Shown here piece by piece: positions 1 to 6,253 of a DNA stretch of 64,000 nucleotides. The DNA lies in contig NZ_JANHLE010000024.1 in assembly GCF_028682475.1 (NCBI RefSeq), positions 23,132-87,131 of the forward strand. The letters run 5' to 3'. A program made the translations under genes and the position numbers. The notes under the pieces were generated by a model. That model searched no databases, was not told where the DNA came from, and worked only from the letters and a program-made list of their open reading frames with translations. This DNA is from Pseudomonas putida (lineage in GTDB: Bacteria; Pseudomonadota; Gammaproteobacteria; Pseudomonadales; Pseudomonadaceae). Position 1 is the first letter of the stretch. The number at the start of each line of letters is the position of its first letter.

Positions 1-267
1 CGCATCGACCAGGCCCTTGGCCATTTCTACCGAATGCAGGGTCGACCAGAGAAAGTTCTTGCTGGCCGGATCGATGTTGTCGAAGGCTTTGTAGCCGGTG
101 TCGTAGGCACAGCTCAGATATAAAGAGGCGTGCACCAGCGCGTCGTGGGCGGCGATGCCGGAGCAGACGGCGAACAGCGGAGAGTGGCCGGCTTCGCAAT
201 TGCCGAAGACGGTGTGGGCGGTGGTGATAGAGGGATCTAGTGGTGGATCGGGAACGATTTTTTTCAT
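1..267 (-). CDS. Small Pseudomonas-type protein (DUF3077/DUF6124-like), 3' end beyond window
   Basis: The gene reads leftward and runs open to base 1, so only its first 89 codons are present. The protein starts MKKIVPDPP and has no signal peptide or membrane segment. A segment SPLFAVCSGIAAHDALVHAS is followed by LWSTLHSVEMAKGLVDA. The same start and an LHS-EMA-LV block recur in the protein at 50617-50877, so the two are paralogues. The composition resembles the small helical proteins annotated in Pseudomonas as DUF3077 or DUF6124; I do not know a function. The ATG at 265-267 has only a weak GAG as Shine-Dalgarno. That GAG lies within TGAGATTTC, which is complementary to part of the structured leader just upstream. 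Confidence 0.75.
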   Translation of the reverse strand, partial: MKKIVPDPPLDPSITTAHTVFGNCEAGHSPLFAVCSGIAAHDALVHASLYLSCAYDTGYKAFDNIDPASKNFLWSTLHSVEMAKGLVDA

Positions 268-301
268 GTCGAAATCTCAGCTGTGGGGCTGACACCGTCA
301 T

Positions 302-459
302 CCGTTACCACACGAATGGGTGGCAGCTGTGCGCGGGGTGGTAAACCGGTTGAGATTTCAATTCCCGGCAGGCCCGAAAGCCTCCCACGCACAGCCGCCA
401 TAGACTGTATTGAAATCTCAACTCCGGGTTACCACACCCGATCACCGAGTTTTCGGTGA
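302..459 (-). ncRNA. Structured leader element, copy A
   Basis: Read on the minus strand toward the ATG at 267, the element holds in order: a hairpin (442-459, 7-bp stem); P1 5' arm (424-439, GGGTGTGGTAACC); P2 5' arm (409-422, GTTGAGATTTCAAT); P3 5' arm (384-399); a small hairpin P4 (370-383); P2 3' arm (349-362, exact 14-bp complement); P1 3' arm (335-349); P3 3' arm (322-337, 16 bp with wobbles). A second copy of the P1 5' arm, TGTGGTAACGG, lies at 302-313, and a second copy of the P2 5' arm core, TGAGATTTC, lies at 271-279 over the ribosome-binding region. P3 crosses P1/P2, so it is either a pseudoknot or an alternative fold. The same architecture with different bases stands at 50917-51072. 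I cannot match it to a named RNA family. Confidence 0.65.
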
Positions 460-654
460 CAGGCAGGAGCCTAGAGGTACGAGTTCCCAGGGACAATCAG
501 ACGTCTATCGACAGACCGAGTAGGTTATTTCCTAGGACGCCGATTCAGCCAGCAATTTATCCTATTTCGAAACATCCCCTAACACCTGCCTTCGCGCAAA
601 TCGGCTCCTACCACAGCTGAGGGAGCGCATTCATGCGCCCCCTCGCTCAGACAA
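460..654. other. Gap between leader A and the DUF7683-like gene
   Basis: Apart from the hairpin at 619-644, I see no gene, repeat or clear promoter here. Transcription of leader A presumably starts in this stretch, but no convincing -10/-35 pair could be chosen by eye. Confidence 0.4.
619..644 (-). terminator. Terminator-like hairpin after the DUF7683-like gene
   Basis: An 11-bp stem with one G-U pair (GAGGGGGCGCA with TGCGCTCCCTC on the minus strand) and a 4-nt loop lies 10 bases past the stop codon at 655. No T-run follows, so it may only stabilise the 3' end. Confidence 0.45.
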
Positions 655-888
655 TTAATCGATGTTGCAGGTGAGCTGCAGGATATGGTCGTGTTCGTGA
701 ATGGTTCTGTTAGCGAGCACTTCAATCGCCGCCACCTGTTCGCTGGTCAGGTTGTATCCTTCATCCCCTCGCTGGGGCGCTATCCACCCCATGATTGCCG
801 CTAGCTGAGCATCGCATCCGTCAGGCAGAGCGATTTCATAAGCCAGTTGTTCGGTCTCTTTATCGAATGCTTCAATGATGTATTTCAA
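655..888 (-). CDS. DUF7683-like small protein
   Basis: A soluble, acidic 77-residue protein. I recall similar short Pseudomonas proteins (MKY-IEAFDKET start, GW-APQRG-EGYNL centre, LTCN-D end) annotated as DUF7683; some small families of this kind sit beside polymorphic toxins as immunity proteins, but no toxin gene is visible here, so the role is open. The start is TTG at 886-888, chosen because GAGGTGG lies 5-6 bases before it and no in-frame ATG fits. It is transcribed alone, with a hairpin at its 3' end and a REP-like palindrome upstream. Confidence 0.7.
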   Translation of the reverse strand: MKYIIEAFDKETEQLAYEIALPDGCDAQLAAIMGWIAPQRGDEGYNLTSEQVAAIEVLANRTIHEHDHILQLTCNID

Positions 889-1075
889 GGTTCCACCTCG
901 CGTGCATTGTCCGCATCTTTCGTTTGCTCACCAGTGTTTGGGTTGAAACTACGGGAGATGAAGTTCGTAATTTTGAGTTTCCGTGCTCAGATTTCGAAGA
1001 TGCGTCAGTGCAGGCACCGGAGTGTAGGGCCAGATGCACGAGCGTCGGGTCAAGGGTTGAATGTTCACAATTAGC

Positions 1076-1166
1076 TGTAGGAGCGGATTTATCCGCGATG
1101 GACTGCGTAGCAGTCCCAGCATTTGGGGCCGCGCTGCGACCCATCGCGGATAAATCCGCTCCTACA
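1076..1166. repeat. REP-like inverted pair, GCGGATAAATCCGC family
   Basis: Two perfectly complementary 26-bp arms (1076-1101 and 1141-1166) of the type TGTAGGAGCGGATTTATCCG. They flank a small hairpin (ACTGC/GCAGT). This is the only member of this REP sequence family in the window; the others belong to the GCGGGGCAAGCCCGC and GCCGGCAAGGCCGGC families. Confidence 0.85.
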
Positions 1167-1174
1167 TGAACCAT

Positions 1175-1206
1175 AAAAAAAGGCCCAGGTTTTCACCTGA
1201 GCCTTC
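1175..1206 (-). terminator. Rho-independent terminator of the envelope operon
   Basis: On the minus strand AAGGCTCAGGT, a GAAA loop and ACCTGGGCCTT form an 11-bp stem followed by a run of seven T. It lies about 20 bases past the stop of the lipoprotein gene at 1225. Confidence 0.9.
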
Positions 1207-1224
1207 TGGCAACGCAACCAACAC

Positions 1225-1548
1225 TTAAAGCCCGTTAGGCAAGAACCGGGTAGCACCGCTGACATCGTCGATCTTCTTGATACGGAAGGCCTTGATGCAG
1301 GTTTCGTTACGGGTGTTGGTGTCTGGGCAGTACTGTTTGACGAAAGCGCCAAAGTCCATGTCCTGACCGTTAACGCTGAGCACGCGCTTGAAGTAATCGC
1401 CCTGGATGCCCTGGGCCTGACGCGAGGTGGTCATTTCCTGATCAACCACCAGACGGCCGTGCAGGTCGACGGTGGGGAACTTGGCTTCTTCCTTGAAGCA
1501 ACCGCTCAGCAGCAGGCCAGCCGCTACCAGCATAAACAGACGCAGCAT
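1225..1548 (-). CDS. Small predicted outer-envelope lipoprotein
   Basis: A 107-residue protein with a lipoprotein signal peptide: a short hydrophobic stretch ends in the lipobox LLSGC, so Cys17 should be lipidated. The mature part is hydrophilic, carries two further cysteines (in YCPDT and ETCIKAF) that could form a disulfide, and ends FLPNGL. I do not recognise a named family. It is the last gene of a three-gene leftward operon starting at 2657. A GC-rich hairpin separates it from the preceding gene, and a good terminator follows. GGAG stands 8 bases before the ATG. Confidence 0.8.
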   Translation of the reverse strand: MLRLFMLVAAGLLLSGCFKEEAKFPTVDLHGRLVVDQEMTTSRQAQGIQGDYFKRVLSVNGQDMDFGAFVKQYCPDTNTRNETCIKAFRIKKIDDVSGATRFLPNGL

Positions 1549-1571
1549 GATGTTGTCTCCGCAAGGGTCGA

Positions 1572-1591
1572 CCCCGGCCTAACGGCCGGGG
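1572..1591 (-). terminator. Intercistronic GC hairpin
   Basis: CCCCGGCC and GGCCGGGG pair perfectly with a 4-nt loop, 14 bases past the stop of the coiled-coil gene. No T-run follows, so it probably lowers read-through or protects the upstream message instead of ending transcription. Confidence 0.5.
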
Positions 1592-1605
1592 TAGCCCTGT
1601 GATGG

Positions 1606-2136
1606 TTACTTGCCGAACAGGCTGTTGGAGCGATTGACCTCGGCCTTGCCCGCATCTTCGAGCAAGGACTTGGTACCGGAGGTCACGTTACGCGCGGAGT
1701 CGGCGTTGGACTGGATCACGTCGGTGCGCGCGGCGCTGTCGCGCAGCTCGGCATCGATGTAGTCGTTAGCCCGTGCAACCTGCGCTTTTTTCGCTTGCAG
1801 CTGCAGGCGACGCTCTTCCAGCTCCAGTGCGCGCAGTTCGTCTTCGAAACCTTCTTCACGGGTGCGAACGCGTTTCTGCTCGGCGGCTTGCGCCTGCTGC
1901 CGTTCGGCGGCGGCTTGCGCAGCGGCACGCTGCGAGGCAGCGCGTTGCTGGCGAGCAGCGGCTTCGCGAGATTCAGCACGTTGCTGGGCCGCAGCGGCCT
2001 GACGCAGGCGCTCGGTTTCCAGGGCGGCTTCTTGCTGTTTGGTCTGCTGTTCGATCTGGTAAAGCTGATCGAACTGGCCGGCCGTGGCGGTCATGGCAGA
2101 CAGTGCGAGGGCGGTGCCCAGAACAATATGCTTCAT
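1606..2136 (-). CDS. Periplasmic coiled-coil protein (DUF5384-like)
   Basis: A 176-residue protein with a Sec signal peptide (MKHIVLGTALALSAMTATAG, cleavage near residue 19-20). A long, uninterrupted alpha-helical region rich in Ala, Gln, Arg and Glu (about residues 28-130) is predicted to be coiled coil, followed by a Ser/Asn-rich tail ending in LFGK. It resembles proteins annotated as DUF5384; a structural or scaffolding role in the periplasm is an inference. The gene lies 11 bases after the glycine-zipper lipoprotein gene, so the two are surely cotranscribed. GAGG about 9 bases before the ATG supports the start. Confidence 0.8.
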   Translation of the reverse strand: MKHIVLGTALALSAMTATAGQFDQLYQIEQQTKQQEAALETERLRQAAAAQQRAESREAAARQQRAASQRAAAQAAAERQQAQAAEQKRVRTREEGFEDELRALELEERRLQLQAKKAQVARANDYIDAELRDSAARTDVIQSNADSARNVTSGTKSLLEDAGKAEVNRSNSLFGK

Positions 2137-2147
2137 GGCCGGTTGCC

Positions 2148-2657
2148 TCAGCTCTTTTTAGGTTCTGGGCAGGTAGCATTCGGCTGAATGCGGGTTTCGT
2201 TGGACATGGTCATGACCATCAGCGAGATGCCACCCACCTGGAAGTCGCAAGGACGACCCACCTGGGCGGAGGTGTAGATCTTGCCGCTCTCGGAGTAGCC
2301 GATCAGCACGCCTGGCACCAGGGTGGTGTCGTTGACCATCGAGCCTGCGAGGGCGCCTGCGCCACCACCGGCCACACCACCGACGATAGCGGTGTCTTTG
2401 TTCTTGCCGGCACCCAATGCTGCGCCACCCAGAGCGCCCAGCACACCGCCAACCATCATTGCGGCTTTCTGGTTCTTTTCGTTGCTGACTTTGATCTTGG
2501 TCGGCGAGATCGTGAGGATCTTGACGGTCTTGGCTTCTTGCTGGGTGTTCACCTGGCTGGCATCAAACACATCGGATTGATACTGCTCGCCGGTCGCCTG
2601 GCAACCTACGAGCGAAGCGATAACGGTCAAAGCCAGACAGTGTTTCAGCATTTTCAT
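2148..2657 (-). CDS. Glycine-zipper outer membrane lipoprotein (SlyB/Pcp-like)
   Basis: A 169-residue protein. Its signal peptide ends in the lipobox LVGC. A Gly/Ala-rich segment (about 70-110: MMVGGVLGALGGAALG, then VGGVAGGGAGALAG) is the glycine zipper typical of SlyB/Pcp-type lipoproteins that insert in or span the outer membrane. The C-terminal part carries two cysteines (RPCDF and ATCPE). It is the first gene of the operon. The open frame extends further upstream, but only from the ATG at 2657 (or the second ATG at 2651) does a signal peptide appear at the N terminus, and an AGGG/AGGA stands at suitable distance. Confidence 0.85.
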   Translation of the reverse strand: MKMLKHCLALTVIASLVGCQATGEQYQSDVFDASQVNTQQEAKTVKILTISPTKIKVSNEKNQKAAMMVGGVLGALGGAALGAGKNKDTAIVGGVAGGGAGALAGSMVNDTTLVPGVLIGYSESGKIYTSAQVGRPCDFQVGGISLMVMTMSNETRIQPNATCPEPKKS

Positions 2658-2866
2658 TCCTAAATTCCCTGGAGGGTGTGGGTAACCTTGCGCCGCAGTC
2701 CATGTTGGTGGGCATATTGCCATCATTGTAAGCGGATTGCTTAAGCGAGGTAAAGCCAACAGGACTTACAGGGGATTTGGATAGAGCGAAGAGTAATAAA
2801 GGAAAGGATCTTGAACAGCTGGAGTGGCGCAAGCGCCGGGTCTTTGCAAGCAAAGGGAGAGGAAGA

Positions 2867-2943
2867 TGGCGCACTCGGCGGGATTCGAACCCACGACCCC
2901 TGCCTTCGGAGGGCAGTACTCTATCCAGCTGAGCTACGAGTGC
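2867..2943 (-). tRNA. tRNA-Arg, anticodon CCG
   Basis: A 77-nt cloverleaf with encoded CCA. The acceptor stem is GCACTCG/CGAGTGC with discriminator G. The anticodon stem is CTGCC/GGCAG with loop CTCCGAA, anticodon CCG (reads CGG). The T arm has GTGGGTTCGAATCCCGC. It stands alone between the envelope operon and gabD. The short 3' side carries two small hairpins (GGCGC/GCGCC and CTTTG/CAAAG). Confidence 0.97.
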
Positions 2944-3122
2944 AACGCGGGCGCCATGATACCCATCTAGACTGTCGGCGTCCATCGCCAGAATGGCTGT
3001 GTTCGATTTTGCACACACAGGGAGCTATAAGTGACGTTGATCTGAAAATCACCACCGCACAGCGCTTTTTGTTCTTTTTTTCGAACACCCTATTGTCCTT
3101 TTTCGCCGTTGCTCCTAGGATT

Positions 3123-3158
3123 CGTTTGAGATTTCAAACGCTCTCCTTTTTCTACAAT
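3123..3158 (+). promoter_or_regulatory. gabD promoter with candidate operator
   Basis: CGTTTGA and TCAAACG form a perfect 7-bp inverted repeat with a 4-bp spacer (3123-3140), followed at 3153-3158 by TACAAT, a good -10. The palindrome covers the expected -35 position, so a dimeric regulator bound here would control gabD. The gene start is 45 bases downstream. Confidence 0.5.
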
Positions 3159-3203
3159 CAATAATTCGCGCCGTGTCTGTACGGTGCCGTTAAGGAAGCC
3201 GAC

Positions 3204-4646
3204 ATGCAGCTTAAAGACGCCCAGTTGTTCCGCCAGCAAGCCTTCATCGATGGCGTGTGGTTGGACGCGGACAACGGTCAGACCATCAAGGTCAACAACC
3301 CGGCCACCGGCGAGATCATCGGCACTGTGCCGAAGATGGGCGCGGCCGAAGCCCGTCGCGCTATCGAGGCCGCCGACAAGGCGCTGCCGGCCTGGCGTGC
3401 ACTGACCGCCAAAGAGCGTGCTGGCAAGCTGCGTCGTTGGTTCGAATTGATGATCGAGCACCAGGACGACCTGGCCCGCCTGATGACCACCGAGCAAGGC
3501 AAGCCACTGGCTGAAGCCAAGGGCGAAATCGCCTACGCCGCTTCCTTTATCGAGTGGTTCGCGGAAGAAGCCAAGCGCGTTTACGGCGACACCATTCCTG
3601 GCCACCAGCCAGACAAGCGCCTGATCGTGATCAAGCAGCCAATCGGCGTAACCGCGGCAATCACCCCGTGGAACTTCCCGGCGGCGATGATCACCCGTAA
3701 AGCCGGCCCGGCCCTGGCCGCTGGCTGCACCATGGTGCTCAAGCCTGCTTCGCAAACCCCGTACTCGGCCCTGGCCCTGGTTGAGCTGGCCACCCGCGCC
3801 GGTATTCCGGCTGGCGTGCTGAGCGTGGTGACCGGCAGCGCTGGCGACATCGGCAGCGAGCTGACCGGCAACCCGATCGTGCGCAAGCTGTCGTTCACCG
3901 GCTCGACCGAAATCGGTCGCCAGCTGATGGCCGAATGCGCCAAGGACATCAAGAAAGTTTCCCTGGAGCTGGGCGGTAACGCACCGTTCATCGTGTTCGA
4001 CGACGCTGACCTGGATAAGGCCGTCGAAGGCGCGATCATCTCCAAGTACCGCAACAACGGTCAGACCTGCGTCTGCGCCAACCGTATCTACGTGCAGGAC
4101 GGCGTCTACGATGCCTTCGCCGAGAAGCTCAAGGCCGCTGTGGCCAAGCTGAAAATCGGTAACGGCCTGGAAGACGGCACCACCACCGGTCCGCTGATCG
4201 ATGGCAAAGCGGTAGCCAAGGTTCAGGAGCACATTGCCGACGCCGTTGGCAAAGGCGCTCAGGTACTGACCGGCGGCAAGCTGATCGAAGGCAACTTCTT
4301 CGAGCCGACCGTGCTGGTCAACGTGCCGAACAACGCTGCAGTAGCCAAGGAAGAAACTTTCGGCCCGCTGGCGCCACTGTTCCGTTTCAAGGACGAGGCT
4401 GAAGTCATTGCCATGTCCAACGATACCGAGTTTGGTCTGGCCTCGTACTTCTATGCCCGTGACATGAGCCGTGTGTTCCGTGTCGCCGAAGCGCTGGAGT
4501 ACGGCATGGTCGGTATCAACACCGGTCTGATCTCCAACGAAGTCTCGCCGTTCGGCGGTATCAAGGCCTCGGGCCTGGGCCGCGAAGGTTCCAAGTACGG
4601 CATCGAGGACTACCTGGAAATCAAATACCTGTGCATCAGCATCTGA
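3204..4646 (+). CDS. gabD: NADP-dependent succinate-semialdehyde dehydrogenase
   Basis: This cytosolic enzyme oxidises succinate semialdehyde to succinate, the last step of the GABA route into the TCA cycle. The 480 residues are the full length of the GabD family. The Rossmann part holds TPWNFPAAMITRK and the FTGSTEIG cofactor loop. The catalytic Glu lies in LELGGN (near 255) and the catalytic Cys in NNGQTCVCANR (near 289), where two cysteines are spaced CVC. TAAGGA precedes the ATG. The partner aminotransferase gabT follows after 183 bases with a hairpin between. The same pair is conserved in Pseudomonas; a glutarate-semialdehyde activity in lysine catabolism is also known for this family. 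Confidence 0.96.
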   Translation: MQLKDAQLFRQQAFIDGVWLDADNGQTIKVNNPATGEIIGTVPKMGAAEARRAIEAADKALPAWRALTAKERAGKLRRWFELMIEHQDDLARLMTTEQGKPLAEAKGEIAYAASFIEWFAEEAKRVYGDTIPGHQPDKRLIVIKQPIGVTAAITPWNFPAAMITRKAGPALAAGCTMVLKPASQTPYSALALVELATRAGIPAGVLSVVTGSAGDIGSELTGNPIVRKLSFTGSTEIGRQLMAECAKDIKKVSLELGGNAPFIVFDDADLDKAVEGAIISKYRNNGQTCVCANRIYVQDGVYDAFAEKLKAAVAKLKIGNGLEDGTTTGPLIDGKAVAKVQEHIADAVGKGAQVLTGGKLIEGNFFEPTVLVNVPNNAAVAKEETFGPLAPLFRFKDEAEVIAMSNDTEFGLASYFYARDMSRVFRVAEALEYGMVGINTGLISNEVSPFGGIKASGLGREGSKYGIEDYLEIKYLCISI

Positions 4647-4669
4647 TCGCAGCGTAAGGCTTTACCTCT

Positions 4670-4708
4670 GCCAGCGGGGCGCGAGAGCGACGTCTCGCTG
4701 GCCTTTTT
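4670..4708 (+). terminator. Possible weak terminator between gabD and gabT
   Basis: A nested hairpin (outer GCCAG/CTGGC, inner CGAGA/TCTCG with unpaired bases between) is followed by CTTTTTAC. It may reduce read-through into gabT, which also has 120 bases of its own upstream DNA. Confidence 0.5.
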
Positions 4709-4829
4709 ACACCGTACACCCGGTGGCCTGGGCCCCTGCAGCAGTCGATCAACGCATGCTGCGCGCAGTTGAATACCGGCCACTCTGACTTGAATCGCGC
4801 CACCTTGTGTGTGGCGAATTGAGGACATT

Positions 4830-6113
4830 ATGAGCAACAAGACCAACGAATCTTTGATGCAACGTCGTATCGCCGCTGTTCCGCGCGGTGTTGGCCAGAT
4901 CCACCCGATCTTCGCCGAGTCGGCAAAAAACGCCACCGTGACTGACGTTGAAGGCCGCGAGTTCATCGACTTCGCCGGCGGTATCGCGGTACTGAACACC
5001 GGTCACGTGCATCCGAAGATCATCGCTGCCGTCGAAGCCCAACTGCACAAACTGACCCACACCTGCTTCCAGGTACTGGCCTACGAGCCTTACGTCGAGC
5101 TGTGCGAAAAGATCAACGCCAAGGTCCCAGGCGACTTCGCCAAGAAAACCCTGCTGGTCACCACCGGTTCCGAAGCCGTTGAGAACGCCATCAAGATCGC
5201 CCGCGCCGCCACTGGCCGTGCCGGCGTGATCGCCTTCACCGGCGCCTACCACGGTCGTACCATGATGACCCTGGGCCTGACCGGTAAAGTCGTGCCTTAC
5301 TCGGCCGGCATGGGCCTGATGCCAGGCGGCATCTTCCGTGCCCTGTACCCGAACGACCTGCACGGTGTCAGCGTTGACGATTCGATCGCGTCGATCGAGC
5401 GCATCTTCAAGAACGACGCCGAGCCACGCGACATCGCCGCGATCATCCTTGAGCCAGTTCAGGGCGAAGGCGGTTTCTACGTTGCGCCTAAAGAGTTCAT
5501 GAAGCGTCTGCGCGCCCTGTGCGACCAGCACGGCATCCTGCTGATCGCTGACGAAGTGCAGACCGGCGCTGGCCGTACCGGCACCTTCTTCGCCATGGAG
5601 CAGATGGGCGTTGCCCCGGATCTGACCACCTTCGCCAAATCCATCGCCGGTGGCTTCCCACTGGCCGGTGTCTGCGGCAAGGCCGAGTACATGGACGCTA
5701 TCGCTCCAGGCGGCCTGGGCGGCACCTACGCCGGTAGCCCGATCGCTTGCGCCGCGGCCCTGGCCGTGATGGAAGTGTTCGAAGAAGAGAAACTGCTGGA
5801 GCGCAGCCAGGCTGTTGGCGAGCGTCTGGTCGCTGGCCTGCGCAAGATCCAGGACAAGCACCCGATCATCGGTGACGTGCGTGCCCTGGGCTCGATGATC
5901 GCTGTTGAAGTGTTCGACAAGGCCGGTTCCCACACCCCTAACGCTACTGCCGTGGCTTCGGTTGTGGCCAAGGCGCGTGACAAGGGTCTGATCCTGCTGT
6001 CGTGCGGCACTTACGGCAACGTCCTGCGTATCCTGGTTCCGCTGACCTCGCCTGATGAGCAACTGGACAAAGGTCTGGCAATCATCGAAGAGTGCTTCGC
6101 AGAACTCGCGTAA
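4830..6113 (+). CDS. gabT: 4-aminobutyrate aminotransferase
   Basis: A PLP-dependent class III (omega) aminotransferase that transfers the amino group of GABA, and in Pseudomonas also 5-aminovalerate, to 2-oxoglutarate. It feeds succinate or glutarate semialdehyde to GabD. The protein has 427 residues, the usual size. Visible landmarks are the TGSEAVENAIKIAR cofactor region, the AYHGRT loop, the IADEVQTGAGRTG strand with the PLP-contacting Asp, and TFAKSIAGG with the Schiff-base Lys (near 270). The ATG at 4830 has GAGGA 7 bases upstream, and the family begins MS-KTN-SLM here. A strong terminator follows. Confidence 0.95.
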   Translation: MSNKTNESLMQRRIAAVPRGVGQIHPIFAESAKNATVTDVEGREFIDFAGGIAVLNTGHVHPKIIAAVEAQLHKLTHTCFQVLAYEPYVELCEKINAKVPGDFAKKTLLVTTGSEAVENAIKIARAATGRAGVIAFTGAYHGRTMMTLGLTGKVVPYSAGMGLMPGGIFRALYPNDLHGVSVDDSIASIERIFKNDAEPRDIAAIILEPVQGEGGFYVAPKEFMKRLRALCDQHGILLIADEVQTGAGRTGTFFAMEQMGVAPDLTTFAKSIAGGFPLAGVCGKAEYMDAIAPGGLGGTYAGSPIACAAALAVMEVFEEEKLLERSQAVGERLVAGLRKIQDKHPIIGDVRALGSMIAVEVFDKAGSHTPNATAVASVVAKARDKGLILLSCGTYGNVLRILVPLTSPDEQLDKGLAIIEECFAELA

Positions 6114-6131
6114 ACTGTGACGCAGTAGAAG

Positions 6132-6158
6132 AAAAACCCGCTTCGGCGGGTTTTTTTT
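6132..6158 (+). terminator. Rho-independent terminator of gabT
   Basis: AAAACCCGC, a TTCG tetraloop and GCGGGTTTT form a perfect 9-bp stem running into eight T. Confidence 0.95.
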
Positions 6159-6253
6159 CGACTACAGGAATGCAACACGGCTAAGGTTGCCAACAAGGAG
6201 AAATCCTGGAAGGTGCGCAGGATGGCGCGTCGTGAATTATCGGAGAGCCGCGT

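Larger units (their letters stand above)
889..1224. other. Intergenic region holding a REP-like palindrome and a terminator
   Basis: No convincing gene lies in these 336 bases; short open frames on both strands are crossed by the palindrome at 1076-1166. The terminator of the leftward envelope operon occupies 1175-1206. The promoter of the DUF7683-like gene should lie between 889 and 1075, but I cannot place it. Confidence 0.5.

Noticed and set aside
305..496. A 63-codon open frame on the minus strand across leader A
   Set aside because: It starts with TTG, runs through every helix of the element and has no counterpart frame in copy B. The conserved signal is base pairing, not codons.
872..1174. 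Short open frames around the REP-like palindrome
   Set aside because: They owe their length to the palindrome and lack start signals.
3090..4232. A 380-codon open frame opposite gabD
   Set aside because: An antisense shadow of a high-GC gene; no family resemblance and no ribosome site. Similar long antisense frames opposite gabT, desA, sbp, the TonB receptor, serA, ilvA, ptsP, cadA and the phosphonate permease were dropped for the same reason.
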